Shown piece after piece: positions 33,625 through 45,539 of a DNA stretch of 64,000 nt. The notes below the pieces were generated by a model, which was not told the DNA's origin, ran no database searches, and was given only the letters and a program-made list of their open reading frames with translations. Each line of letters starts with the position of its first letter. The stretch's first letter is position 1. Where the stretch lies: the NCBI GenBank assembly GCA_018894105.1, contig CM032123.1, forward strand, positions 2,233,001-2,297,000. The letters run 5' to 3'. Position numbers and translations under genes: made by a program. The stretch comes from Jacaranda mimosifolia. Its lineage: Eukaryota > Streptophyta > Magnoliopsida > Lamiales > Bignoniaceae.

Positions 33625-35689
33625 ATATCAAAACAGTCCAAATTTGACATATTATCCGCTAGAAATGATTTTCCAGGTGAAATAAATAAAATTTCCAGGA
33701 TCTCCTGTAATAGCAAAACTCAGCAACATGGATTTCAGGTTTCTCAATAATTCAATATCCCTAATAATTAAAAGTATCCATGTAAATATTTTCAATTATG
33801 TAAGTTAAGTATAGTGTTCAAACCACAAGAAGAAACACACCGATGTCCCCAAATAAGCACTGCCTCTTCCCCGACAGAACTGCAACTTTTTCAATGGAAA
33901 TTGGTAATTGATAAACTCTTTCAATGCAAATTGGACTTTTTGGCGAGAACCAAGTATAACCAACATCAATGGAATATGTACTGTTTTAAAATGTCCAACT
34001 TTAGTTATCAAATACAAAAATATAATGTGGTCTGCTCATTTGACCTATATGGCGCGAATAAAATCTCAATGAACTGAAGCATTTGTGTTGTTCTATTTTT
34101 CACTTTATTACATTATTTATAATAATGAAACACTTAATTATCTATGTGAATTAAAATGAGAAAAAGAAGAATTAATGAAAAAAGTTACAATTAAACTTAA
34201 TTTTAGAGGTATCATATTGATTAGTTATTTAAATCATTGTGGTTGTATATCAAGTACAACTTTGATTATTAACACAAGGAGTTAGAGAAATATTCACCAA
34301 ATGACAATACAAAATTTATCGTTACAAAGTTGACTTATTTTATCATTTTATTCGGTGATTTAACTAAGTACGTAGGAGTTAGCTGGTCGGTGAAAACGAT
34401 CCCTAAGAGTCTTTACGATGAGTCAATAATATAATTCAATTGTTGTGGTCTTATATCAAATACAACTTTAATTATTAACATAAGGAGTTAGAGAAATATT
34501 TGCCAAAGAAAAATTCAAAATTTGTCTTTAGAAAGTTGACTTCTTTTAACATTTTATCCAGTAATTTAGATATTTATGAACCAAGTACATATTGTCTTTA
34601 CAATAATTCAATAACATAATTAAATTGCTATAGCCTTATATCAAGTACTACTTTAATTGGGAATTAAATATACTTGACATGAATACAATAAGTTTGAATA
34701 GGAGATATAATAGAAAATAGAATAGAGCATCGAACGTGAATAATTTGAGAAGTTTTTCTCACTCTGTTATATATATAGACATCTTTAGGAGTTGTGAATT
34801 TACTTGAATAATTCAAGATAAATTGCAACTCCTTTTCTGTCTAGTTCAAAAACTTGTTCAAAATCAAAGTTGATAAGATGATGATGTCTAATTCAAATGG
34901 TTAAAATTGAAACCCAAAAACTTGCAAAAATGTTGAACTTCCAAAACGTGTAAGTTAATCTCACTTTGTAGTGATTTAAATTTTGTTCAATTTCTGATTT
35001 GTTATAATTAATTGATTATTCAGCGATTTAGGTATCCTTTGAGTTACCTGCCTAGCCAACCAACTACGGAAAGCCTTTGCATTGATCCAATCACATTATT
35101 ATTGTGGTCCTATAATAAGTACATCTTTAATTATTAAAACAAGAAGTACCAAAGAAATATTTACCACATGATAATTCAAAATTTGTCATTAGAAAATTGA
35201 ATCTTCTAGCATTTTATTCAATAATTTAGGTATTTCTGAGTAGGTTTCTATGTTCCTAATTTAGGCTTGCCAGTACCAACACAAAGCCACCAGCACCAAA
35301 CAATTTGCGTTTAAAATTCTCTATTCTATTTCTTATTTCGTCTCCTATTTCATTTTATAAATATATGGTATGTATAATAAATTTTTTTATAAAAATAATT
35401 AATTGAGAATTAAATATACTTGGTATGAATACAACAAGTTGAAATATAAGATATAATAGAAAATAGGAGCATCAAAAGTAAATAATTTGAGAAGTTTTTT
35501 TCTCTCTACATGTATAGATATCTTTAGGAGTTGTGAATTTACTTGAATAATTCAAGATAAGTTGCAATTGCGTCTCTGTCTTGTTCAAAAACTTGCTCAA
35601 AATCGAAGTTGATAAAATGATGATGTCTAATTCAAATTGTTAAGATCGAAGCCCAAAAACTTCTAAATATGTTGAAGTTCCAAAACGTG

Positions 35690-36315
35690 CACTACAAGAA
35701 AACATCCCTTCACTAATGGAAAATTCGTGATGAAAAGGATTTTGTCACAGTTCAAAGACAATTGTAATGAATTTTTTATGGATTACTAATGAACTTATTA
35801 AAATGAGCACAAATATATATTAGTTATGATACTTGTGATGGATATGAAGAATATATATTGATATGAAGATTTCGTCATAAATTTTATAACTTCAATATAA
35901 TTTTTCATTAATTTGTGACAGAAATTTCATCACAAAATTAATTTTGTGATGCACTTTATTTTGGTCACAAACTAATTAGTGACAAAGCATATACTAACGG
36001 ATTTGTAAAATAAGTCCGTAATAAATTTAATGAGATCTATCATTCTGTTTTATCAAAAAAAAAAAGAAGAGATCTATCATTCTGTGATGGATTTATTTCT
36101 AAAATCATATTTAGGTTATAAAATTAATGACGGACTTTTCATATCAATAGATAATTTTTATATTCGTCACAAGTATCATGACTAATATATATTTTTGCTC
36201 ATTTTATTAAATTAGTTAGTAATCCATAAAATATCCATCACAATTGTTTTCAAACAGTGATGGAAGCCTCTTCGTCATAAATTTTCTGATAGTGAAGGGG
36301 TGTTTTCTTGTGGTG
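35690..36315 (+). mobile_element. Non-autonomous fold-back CACTA element
   Basis: The left end is CACTACAAGAAAACATCCC and the right end, reverse complemented, is CACCACAAGAAAACACCCC. A 3-bp target duplication GTG flanks it (35687-35689, 36316-36318). The inverted repeat runs deep into the element (GAACTTATTAAAATGAGCAC against GCTCATTTTATTAAATTAG), so almost all of the 626 bp can fold back. Units B (34941) and C (47636) show the empty site ACGTGTAAGTT. Confidence 0.9.
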
Positions 36316-36509
36316 GTGTAAGTTAATATCACTTTGTAGTGATTTAAATTTTGTTTAATTTCTGATTTGTTATAATTAATTGATTATTCATTGATATATT
36401 TAATTAACAATTGAGGTCTTTATCCAATGACATATAATTACTCTTACTTCTTTTATTAGAAAATATGGTGTTAATAATGTTTTAAGATAATCAAGGAAGT
36501 TTATTTCCA

Positions 36510-36515
36510 TTGACC
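36510..36515 (+). promoter_or_regulatory. W-box core in the BBE copy 2 promoter
   Basis: TTGACC, about 300 bases upstream of the TATA box, within a block conserved in all three units. W-boxes bind WRKY factors. Copy 3 keeps it (50723-50728), while copy 1 has TTGATC (31549-31554). A six-base site may occur by chance. Confidence 0.4.
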
Positions 36516-36816
36516 AATGTCAAACTTAGTGATCATTTTGATCTGTTAAAACCTTTCCCAGTGATCACTTCCTAATTGAGGAAAAATGCATATTGAATAA
36601 TAAGTGTGTTTATAATATCCTTTTAAGGAAAATTATGAAGTTGGCACAACATCAAAATTTTTTGTTGGGAAAATTAATAATAAATATAGAAAATAGAAGC
36701 GTTTTCACTACTCTACCATTCGGTCAATTTTGCTCCCCTAAAAATTACCAAATTTTATCTTAAACTTCAAGAGGACAAACACAGATGAAAATCTACAATT
36801 TACAACACTGCTGGCA

Positions 36817-36825
36817 CTATAAATA
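36817..36825 (+). promoter_or_regulatory. TATA box of BBE copy 2
   Basis: CTATAAATA, 59-67 bases upstream of the ATG at 36884, in the same context as copy 1. Confidence 0.75.
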
Positions 36826-36883
36826 CTCCAACACAAAAAACTCTTAATCAGAAGCAAATCTATCTTGTAGGACAGCCAAAAAA

Positions 36884-38461
36884 ATGAAGATTCTACTTGT
36901 TTTCAATGTCTGCTTTCTTTTTTCAGTATCATGCATTGTTCAGTCTCAAAGCCCTGAGAAATTTCTCCAGTGTGTGGAGTCTCAGGGCTCAACTTCAATC
37001 TCTGGAGTGATTTACAGCCCTGAAAACTCATCATACTCATCCGTATTTCTCTCCTCCATTCAAAACATTCGATTTTTGTCACCTTCCATGCCCAAGCCTT
37101 CATTTATTGTCACCCCTTTGAGGGAGTCTCAAATCCAGGCCGTTGTTTTATGCTCAAAAGCCGATGGCTTCCAAATCCGAACCCGGTCTGGAGGTCATGA
37201 TTATGAAGGACTTTCTTATTCTTCTGGAGTCCCGTTTGTCTTAATTGATTTGAAAAATCTCTCATCTGTAAGAATTGATGTTGAAAATAGAGCTGCATGG
37301 GTTGGGGGAGGGGTACTCTTAGGTGAAATGTATTATCAGATAGCACAAAAGAGTCCAAATCTTGGCTCTCCTGCTGGAACTTGTCCCACTGTGGGGGTTG
37401 GTGGGCACTTCAGCGGTGGAGGGTTTGGGCAATTATTGCGAAAATATGGCCTGGCTGCTGATAATATACTTGATGCAAGAATTATCAATGCCAATGGAGA
37501 AATTCTTGACAGAAAATTAATGGGAGAGGATCTTTTTTGGTCTATAAGAGGTGGGGGGGCCGCCAGTTTTGGAGTGATCACGGCCTGGAAAATCAGGTTG
37601 GTTCAAGTCCCAGAAAATGTCACTGTTTTTACAGTTTCCAGGACCCTGGAACAAAACGCAACCTATCTGGTTCATCGCTGGCAATATATTGCAGACAAAC
37701 TTGATCGCGATTTATTCATTGGTGTCCTCATAACACGTCTGGATCAGATGGGGAAAACGACGATTCAGGCTACCTTTCACTCACTTTTTCTGGGAAAAAC
37801 TGACAGGTTGCTTCTGTTGGTGCAAGAAAGTTTTCCAGAGTTGGGATTGGTGAAGGAAGACTGCAGGGAAATGAGCTGGATTGAATCAGTCCTGTATGTT
37901 TCTGGTCTTCCAGATGGATCAACTCTTGAAGATTTACTGGGAAGAAATCCTAGGCCCCGGACATATTATAAAGCTAAATCAGATTATGTGACTTTTCCTA
38001 TTCCAAAAGATGCTTTGGAAGGGTTGTGGCAGTTTTTTTACGAGGATGAAGCTCAGGCTGCTCAGATGATCTTCTCACCATATGGTGGAAGAATGGCTGA
38101 AATTCCTGAATCAGAAATCCCTTTTCCTCATAGAGCTGGGAACTTATATGAAATCCAGCACTTGGTGTATTGGGATGAAGAGGGGCATAAGGTGGGCGAT
38201 CAGAGGTATATTAATTGGATCAGAAGGCTTTACAAGTATATAACTCCATATGTTTCCATGAATCCTAGAGCTGCATATTTGAACTATAGGGACTTGGATT
38301 TGGGAGTGAATAATGAAGGCAATACAAGCTATGCACAAGCAAGTTCTTGGGGCATTAGGTATTTCAACAACAATTTCCAAAGGCTGGTTCATGTGAAAAC
38401 TGAGGTTGATCCAGGAAATTTCTTCAGAAATGAGCAAAGCATTCCCATCTTTTCTGCCTAA
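36884..38461 (+). CDS. Berberine bridge enzyme-like FAD oxidase, copy 2
   Basis: Intronless, 525 residues, closely similar to copy 1 along its whole length. It lacks three residues near the signal peptide (MKILLVF against MKIPRVLLVF) and one Glu in the EEGEHK segment. Signal peptide at about 1-19. His105 and Cys167 are the expected bicovalent FAD ligands; Val170 suggests oxygen reactivity. Active-site positions differ from copy 1: Tyr107 and Tyr468 are kept, but the GGG-Tyr position is Phe181, and the Lys and Gln positions are Glu423 and Gln425. So copies 1 and 2 probably act on different substrates or at different rates, though this is inference. The leader ATG seen in copy 1 is out of frame here because of one extra A, supporting the chosen start. 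TATA box at 36817. Confidence 0.9.
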   Translation: MKILLVFNVCFLFSVSCIVQSQSPEKFLQCVESQGSTSISGVIYSPENSSYSSVFLSSIQNIRFLSPSMPKPSFIVTPLRESQIQAVVLCSKADGFQIRTRSGGHDYEGLSYSSGVPFVLIDLKNLSSVRIDVENRAAWVGGGVLLGEMYYQIAQKSPNLGSPAGTCPTVGVGGHFSGGGFGQLLRKYGLAADNILDARIINANGEILDRKLMGEDLFWSIRGGGAASFGVITAWKIRLVQVPENVTVFTVSRTLEQNATYLVHRWQYIADKLDRDLFIGVLITRLDQMGKTTIQATFHSLFLGKTDRLLLLVQESFPELGLVKEDCREMSWIESVLYVSGLPDGSTLEDLLGRNPRPRTYYKAKSDYVTFPIPKDALEGLWQFFYEDEAQAAQMIFSPYGGRMAEIPESEIPFPHRAGNLYEIQHLVYWDEEGHKVGDQRYINWIRRLYKYITPYVSMNPRAAYLNYRDLDLGVNNEGNTSYAQASSWGIRYFNNNFQRLVHVKTEVDPGNFFRNEQSIPIFSA

Positions 38462-39552
38462 TAATAGAAAATGGCCAAGGAGTTCTACGGTTGGCGAGGG
38501 ATCAAGTTTGTGCCCAAGAAATAATGGATGTCCATCTATTTCATCATTGGATAATCAACAAAATATCAAAACAATCTAAATTTGATCTATTATCCACTAG
38601 ATATGATTTTCCACATGAAATAAATAAAATTTCCAGGATCTCCTGTACTAGCAAAACTCAGCAACATGGATTTCAGATTTCTCAATAATTCAATATCCCT
38701 AATAATCAAAAGTATATACTTTCAATTATGTAACTTAAGTATGCTGTTCAAACCACAAGAAGAAACACACCGATGTCCCCAAATAAGCACTGCCTCTTCC
38801 CCGACAGAACTGCAACTTTTTCTATGGAAATTGGTAATTGATAAACTATTTCAATGGAATTGGACTTTTTTGCAAGAACTAAGTATAACCAACATCAATG
38901 GAATATGTACTGTTTTAAAGTGTCAAACTTTAGTTATCAAGCACAAAAATATAATGTGGTTTGGTCATTTGACTGATATCCGCATTGAACTGAAATATTT
39001 GTGTTGTTCTCTTTTTTACTATTACATTATTTATAATAATGCTATACTTATCTATATATGTGAATTACAATGAGAAAAAGAATAAAAAATGAAAAAAGTT
39101 ACAATTAAACCTAATTTTAGAGTTATCATATATATTGATTAATTATTTTAATCGTTGTGGTCTTATATATATCAAGTACAGCTTCGATTATTAACATAAA
39201 GAGTCAGAGAAATATTTACCAAATGACAATTCAAAATTTATCTATAGAAAGTTGACTTCTTTTAGCATTTTATTCGATGATTTAATTAAGTATCTATGAG
39301 TTAGCTGGTCGGTGAAAGCGATCCCAAAGAGTCTTTACGACGAGTCAATAATATAATTAAATTGTTGTGGTCTTATATCAAATACAACTTTAATTATTAA
39401 CATAAGGAGTTAGAGAAATATTTGCCAAATAAAAATTCAAAATTTATCTCTAGAAAGTTGTATTCTTTTAGCATTTTATCCAGTAATTATATATTTATGA
39501 ACCAAGTACATGATATTTTTACAATAATTCAATATCATAATTAAATTGTTGT
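38462..39552. other. 3' flank of BBE copy 2 and left part of unit C
   Basis: The conserved 3' flank, then the start of unit C at 38834 with two tandem repeat monomers (about 39160 and 39370). It is cut off by the retrotransposon at 39553. No gene. Confidence 0.6.
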
Positions 39553-40775
39553 TGTTAAGGCCTTATTAGTATTAATTTTAATATCATGTTTAGGACTTAA
39601 CAAATAATTTTATTGGTTAAAAAATTATAATTCCCTTACTAATTAATGAAAATTTGGAATTACAGAAATATAAGTGGAGAAGCTACAAAAGGGGACAAAT
39701 TGATACAAGTTGATGGGAATGTTGATAGGATGACACGTCATGATCTAATCAAGGATGGGCAGAAAAGTCTTTTTATTTTTTCGAGTCCTATTTTAATCAG
39801 AAGACTCTTTTAATCAGTTATAAATAGGTCTTTTAGACACTTAATTAGGAGTTTTTTTGGGGGGGATTTGGATTTGTTGTTTTGGAAATTAGAAGTATCG
39901 TGCGAATTCGAGATTCAGAGGAGGACAAAATGGAGATCAGATTCATCTAGGAATAGAGTTTCTTCTTCTCCCTTTGATTTTGTTTTTAATTCTAGATTTG
40001 AAACGATGTTTTGTTTTATTCATGTTTTGTTTGACAATTCAATCATGAACTAATTCGTTACTCTAGGATTATAATGGATTCTTTTGAATAAATTGATGCA
40101 TGATTTTCTTCCATAAAATTAATAGCGCTTAAGGTTATTTCTTCTATTGTGTGCTTTTTCTATATGATTGCCTGATCAACAGTCAAGTACATCTTTAAAC
40201 CCTACAGGAGTTTTGGAAAAGAAAATCTAGGGATTGATTGACAATAGAAGACCTTATAATTAATTGTTCAAATTGGTGAATTAATTAATTTGTGAGTAGG
40301 ATAGGAATATACTTGCTTGCCCTGGGGAGTTTGTTGAGTGGTACAACCTTATTCATAGTTTAGTTAATTCACATAGGAACATAGTGAATTAAATAAATTA
40401 GGGATTTGACTGCGGGTAATTTAGAAAAATATCGTAATTGCATAAAACTCAAAACTAATAACCTATTATTAATTTCATATGGAGAAAATTATGTAATTAA
40501 CTTATTCGATTGATGAAATCATAATTCTAGGCTACTATATCCTGATAGAAATCTTAATCAATACTTTTTTTTTTCTTCTTATTTTCATTAGTTTAGTTTT
40601 AATTCTTATTTAATTGACTTTGTTTGAATAAAACAAGTGTGTGATAAATTAATAATTAATAACGAATAATTTAGTTCCTCGTGGGATCGGCACTTTTCTC
40701 ATCATTTTATTACTTATTGCGACACGTGACTTGCATAATTATTTGCATTATTTATTTTGCACAACACAACGAACA
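39553..40775 (+). repeat. 5' LTR
   Basis: 1,223 bp, TG...CA ends. Contains a TATA box (TATAAATAG at 39819-39827), the presumed start of element transcription. Confidence 0.85.
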
Positions 40776-40781
40776 AGTTTT

Positions 40782-40799
40782 TGGCTCCGTTGCTAGGAA
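40782..40799 (+). other. Primer binding site (tRNA-Asp type)
   Basis: TGGCTCCGTTGCTAGGAA, six bases after the 5' LTR. It differs in a few bases from TGGCGCCGTTGCCGGGGA, the complement of the tRNA-Asp 3' end used by Athila-like elements, consistent with an old insertion. Confidence 0.75.
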
Positions 40800-40956
40800 C
40801 TAAAATTGTTTTGTTTATGCTAATATTAATTTTAAGTGCCGAGTTTTAGTTCAATTTTTTTTTTACTTATTTATTTATTTTGTTTTATTTAATTATTTAT
40901 TTTATTTTATTTTATTTATTTACTTATTTATTTTAGCAAATGAGGATACTGCACAA

Positions 40957-42360
40957 ATGGCAGAGGAAGATGGATGTTTGAGGGATTATGTTATCCCATA
41001 AATTCAAGGTTTTCAAACAGGAATCGCTAGACCATCTATCCATGCTAATAATTTTGAAATCAAGCCTGCTATCATTCAGATGATACAGAGTTTAGTCCAG
41101 GTTGGAGGGTCTCCAACAAAAGATCTGAATGCTCATCTAGCTTATTTTTTGGAGATTTGTGATACCTTCAAATATAATGGAGTTTCTGATGATGCAATCC
41201 GATTGAGGCTATTTCCATTTCACAAAAGGACAAAACAAAGAGTTAGCTATCATCTTTGCCATTGGGATCCATTGCCACTTGGGAGGATTTAGCCAAGAGA
41301 TTCTTGGCTAAATTTTTCCCACCATCACGAATAGTTAGTTGAGGAATGAAATTACATCCTTTGTCCAATTTGATCAGGAAAAGTTTTATGAGGCATGGGA
41401 AAGATACAAGGAGATGCTTAGAAAATGCCCTTATCATGGTTTGAGAAAGTGGCTTCAAGTGCAGACATTCTACAATGGATTATCCACACAAACAAGAGGA
41501 ATAGTTGATGATGCCGCAGGAGGTACGCTTATGCGAAAAAAGATTAGGGAAATATTTAAGTTATTTGAAGAGATGGTAGCAGACAGTTATCAATGGCCAA
41601 CTGATAGATTAACTCAGCCAAAGAAAACTATAGGAATCTATGAGGTAAATGTTGCTACATCTTTGAATGCAGAGTTAGAAGTTTTAACAAAGAAGATGGG
41701 CATGCTTGCAAGTATTATAACCTAGCCAGGACAACAAGTTCCAACAGTAGAAGGCCAATTTATTACTTGCGATAATTGTGGGGATGCACATTCGAGTGAT
41801 TAGTGTCAACATACTTTGGAATCAGTGCAGTTTGTTGGGAACTTCAACAGGAATCAAAATAATTCATACTCAAATACTTATAATCCCAGATGGAGACAAC
41901 ATCCCAATTTATCATGGAGCAGCAACCAAGGACAATCTTCAGCTCCTAAACTTCCACTACTAGGCTTTCAGCAATAGATAAAGCCACCAACTCAAGAAAA
42001 GAATCCCTCATTAGAGGATATGTTTATGCAGTTCATGACAAAAATGGAAGCAGCATTTCAGAGCCAATCAGCTTCAATCGAAACACTGGAAACACAAATA
42101 GGGCAATTAGCTAATGCATTGAGTATGAGACAGTAAGGAACTTTGCCAAGTGATACTGAGACAAATCCTAAACGAGAAGAAAAAGAACATTGCAAGGTAG
42201 TTACTCTTAGGAATGGAAGGGAGTTGCAGAAATTCAAAAGGCACCTCAAGTCTCAAAAGAAGCAAAAGGACCACCAATAGTTGAGAAAGAAGAGGAGTTA
42301 AAGCAGAATACTGAGTCTAGAACCACCACACCACTTCCTCCTTTTCCTCAAAGGCTTAAA
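40957..42360 (+). pseudogene. Degenerate Athila-type gag
   Basis: The reading crosses several stop codons (first TAA at 40999) and a frameshift at about 41230. Typical pieces are visible: LEICDTFKYNGVSDDAIRLR (around 41151-41210), YEAWERYKEMLRKCPYHGL (around 41385-41442), FYNGLSTQTRGIVDDAAGG, and a broken zinc knuckle CDNCGDAHSSD with a stop before the next Cys (around 41768-41804). NFNRNQNN follows in the nucleocapsid region. Confidence 0.85.
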
Positions 42361-42369
42361 AAATAGAAA

Positions 42370-42918
42370 TTGGACAAACAATTTCAGCGTTGTATGAAAG
42401 TTTCCAAGAAACTCCAAATTAACATTCCTTTTGCTGAAGCTTTAGAACAAATGCCAAGTTATGTGAAGTTTATGAAGGATATTTTATCCAAGAAAAGGCA
42501 TTTTGGGGAGTTTGAATCAGTAGCTTTAACAGAGGAATGTAGTGCAATTATTCAAAAGAAGTTACCACTAAAACTTAAAGATCCAGGAAGTTTCACAATT
42601 CCATGTACCATTGGAACTCATTTTTCTGGACGTGCACTGTGTGATTTGGGAGCAAGTATAAATTTGATGCCATTGTCCATTTATCAAAGGCTTGGACTTG
42701 GAGAAGTCAAACCCACAAGTCTGACTTTGCAATTGGCAGATAGATCATTCACATATCTAAAGGGAGTAATTGAGGATATTTTGGTTAAAGTTGATAAATT
42801 TATTTTTCCTGCAGATTTCATTATTTTGGATATGGAGGAAGATCATGAAGTTCCTATTATTCTGGGTAGGCCATTTTTAGCCACATGTAGAGCTTTTATT
42901 GATGTACAAAAAAAGTGA
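42370..42918 (+). CDS. Retroelement aspartic protease (fragment)
   Basis: A 182-codon open frame containing the retropepsin active site CDLGASINLMP (Asp in the DxGAS motif) and the second conserved segment VPIILGRPFLATCRAFIDV. It reads like the protease of Athila-type polyproteins and stays open, unlike gag. It is part of the retrotransposon, not a host gene. Confidence 0.8.
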   Translation: MDKQFQRCMKVSKKLQINIPFAEALEQMPSYVKFMKDILSKKRHFGEFESVALTEECSAIIQKKLPLKLKDPGSFTIPCTIGTHFSGRALCDLGASINLMPLSIYQRLGLGEVKPTSLTLQLADRSFTYLKGVIEDILVKVDKFIFPADFIILDMEEDHEVPIILGRPFLATCRAFIDVQKK

Positions 42919-43280
42919 GCTAACCATGAGGGTCCAAGATGAAAATGTAACTTTTAATGTGTTTCAAACATTTGATTTTCCTAAGGACCTTGACAAGTGT
43001 TTTGCAGTTAGTGTGGTAAATAAAAAAGCCAAGTCACATAAAGGAGAGACTGAATATAGGAGTGATTGCAAAATTTTGAAAGACCTATTAGAGTCAGGTG
43101 AACATGTACTATTCTACAGCTCCCGTTTTAAGTGGTTATCAGGAAAATTAAGATCAAGATGGTTGGGGCTATTTTGCATAATTGAAATCTTTCCACATGG
43201 AATGATGGAGTTGGAAGAAATTGCTTCAAAAAAGCAGTTTAAGGCGAATAGGAAAAGAATCAAACACTGTTGGGAAAGTG
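42919..43280 (+). pseudogene. Protease-integrase junction with integrase C-terminal tail
   Basis: After the protease the next frame reads SELTMRVQDENVTFNVF, then jumps to SGEHVLFYSSRFKWLSGKLR (around 43095-43154) and SRWLG, the GKLRSRW tail that ends Athila/Tat-type integrases, followed by FPHGMMELEE. The RT, RNase H and integrase core, several kilobases in a full element, are absent. The deletion joint lies at about 43050-43095. Confidence 0.8.
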
Positions 43281-43284
43281 ATAT

Positions 43285-45523
43285 GATCATCAAAATCTAC
43301 AACCACCATAACCAACATCAAATGCAGCCCGAAAGTCAAGCCGAATACTATAAAGCAAGCGCTTATTGCGAGACAACCCAAGTTTTTAATTATTTTATTT
43401 ATTTATTTATTTTAGTATTTTTTTATATTATTTATATTATTTATTTATTTATTTGTTTGTTATTTGGTTTGTAGTGGCCTGTGCGCAGGGGTGCATTCCA
43501 CATGCGCCCCTACGCATGAGGTGTCTTTTAAGATGCCACATAAAAAATAAAAAATAAAAAAAGAAAGAAAGAAAGAGGAAGTCAAAATTGGGGGCAGTCA
43601 AAACACCCCCCCCTCCCAATGCTCTCTCTCTCTCTCTTCTCTTTTCTCTTTTCCCTTTCCATTTTTCTATTTTCTGTTTTCTATTTTCTTTTATTTTCTT
43701 TTCTTTTTTTTCTTTCTCTCTATATTAATCTTCTTTTTCTCAAATAAACCCACCTACTCCACCAATCTCATCACTTCCTGTTTAGCATATTTTACATATA
43801 TTAGTGCTTTAAATTGATTTAAAATTTTAGGTATTTATTAGTTAATAAAGGCCTATTTTATTAATTTGAGAGTTTGGAGTTAGTTAGATTATTTTTTGAA
43901 TAATTTTAATTTAATGGCTATTATATAAGATTATTCAATAAATAATTGAATGATTATTGAGGTGAAGTGATGTATATTTGGATGCAAACTTAATTAAATT
44001 TTTGGATGTTGATTTATTGATTGGAATTTCTTGATTTTCCTTAGATATTATTGGGAGTAATTTATTTGGAGTTAATTTTCACCACAACCATATACTTACA
44101 TTGCGGTTGCAATTCCACCCCCGAATGCTCAGGAAGACGATAACGCCGATGATTAATCAGGGTGCATTCTTTTTCTTTTTCTTTTTCTTTTTGTTCGCTT
44201 TAATTTTTTTTTCTTATTTATTTATTTTCATTGCTCTCTTTGTCATTGTCCATGTTAGTGTCTTATTTTCTTACTTTCTCTATCTTAGTATTAGTACTTT
44301 GTGGGCAAAGTACCTCTCAAGTTTGGGGGTGCTTGGCGCATCAATTTTTAATCCTTTGTGTTCTTTTATTTTCTGTTGTTTTGATTTTGATTAGGGTTTA
44401 GTAATTGAGTCGATATCTTGCATATACAAAAATTAATCTTCTTGAATCAATGAAGATATTACTCCTTTAACTTTACATTTTGTGAAAAATTATACTTGTA
44501 TGGTGATGGAACTGTGCACTTTGAGTAGAAACAATGTTAGGATAACATCCCCTATTTTTGAGCACTCTCTTTTTCACTTCTAATTATTAGTAAATTTAGA
44601 GGACATTTATGCACGAGTTATATAGGTAATACTTTAAACTTTAGAATTTGTTTGATTCCCTATTAAGGCAAAATCCAAGAAAACACTCAATTAAAGGAAA
44701 TGACTTAGGCCATTTTTTGACCCGTTTGAGCCTTTCAAGCCTACCAAATGATATTATATCCCTTGGGTCCCTTGTTGAGCCCATTTTTAAATATCATTTT
44801 CAATTGTTAACTAACTCAACAACTAGCCTAAACACATGGTCCCAACAAATAAATTCCATAATTTCTTGTTAGATTTATTTGAATTTCTTATGAAGATGGG
44901 AACAAACAGTATAGTGCCCATGAATTTGATTTTCTTTCTCCCTAAAAAAAACCAAAACAAAACAAAAAATTGCATAGCGGCATGAGCATGAAAAAAAAAA
45001 TAAAAGAAAAATTCTGAAAAAGGAAGAAAGAAAGAAATTGAGAACTATTGTTCAATAAGTTTGTGGGAGAATTAAGAGGTTATGATGAACAAGTACTATG
45101 GGTATTAAGTCAGTATTATCCATATTTTTTCCACCTTTACCCAAGCCTACATTACGAGCTATAAAAGTCCTAAATGATCCTTTATTGAGTGTATTCTACA
45201 TTAGTGGAGATAGAGATGAAGAGCAAACTTACAGAGTTTTAGAGAAGAGTCTTGTACTTGTACATAAATTAATCCAAATTGCCAGTAACTACTTGTAGAG
45301 AAAGCACACACATACATGAGCGATTCATTTGAACATTGTATCTGCTTATTTGTGCATAGTGAAATTAGATCACAATTGTGGTTGACTACGAGCATAGCTT
45401 TAAAGTAGTTCCGAGAGTAGCAAAAATAAGTGATGTTTTTCTATGTGCATTTTTGTGTTGATTTGTTTTTCTTTAAGTGTCTTTGAGTCTTTACTTCGGG
45501 TTGCTCGAGAGCAAGCAACATAT
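43285..45523 (+). other. Non-coding 3' internal region of the retrotransposon
   Basis: No coding feature recognised. Holds AT-rich stretches, a CT-rich patch (43620-43745) and a second polypurine-like site CAAGTTTGGGGGTGC at 44319-44333. Confidence 0.6.
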
Positions 45524-45539
45524 TAAGTTTGGGGATATT
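45524..45539 (+). other. Polypurine tract
   Basis: TAAGTTTGGGGATATT directly abuts the TG of the 3' LTR. This position and the AAGTTTGGGG form are typical of Athila-like elements. Confidence 0.65.

Larger units (their letters stand above)
29415..33903 (+). repeat. BBE tandem repeat unit A
   Basis: First of three direct repeats. It begins GTAATTGATAAACTCTTTCA, runs through the promoter-side repeats and BBE copy 1, and ends with a conserved 3' flank (GATGTCCCCAAATAAGCACT). The same start recurs at 33904 and 38834. The left half resembles what follows a BBE gene, but no gene lies directly to its left. Contains an insertion of a SINE not seen in units B or C. Confidence 0.85.
33525..36816. other. 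BBE copy 1-copy 2 spacer
   Basis: Contains the unit A 3' flank, then the left part of unit B: tandem repeats, two copies of the GAATTTACTTGAATAATTCA block (34793 and 35528), the CACTA element and the promoter of copy 2. No gene. Confidence 0.6.
33904..38833 (+). repeat. BBE tandem repeat unit B
   Basis: Second direct repeat, beginning GTAATTGATAAACTC and ending in the same 3' flank as unit A. It has an internal duplication of the block ending in AAAACGTGTAAGTTAATCTC (34941 and around 35684/36318) and carries a CACTA insertion. Holds BBE copy 2. Confidence 0.85.
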
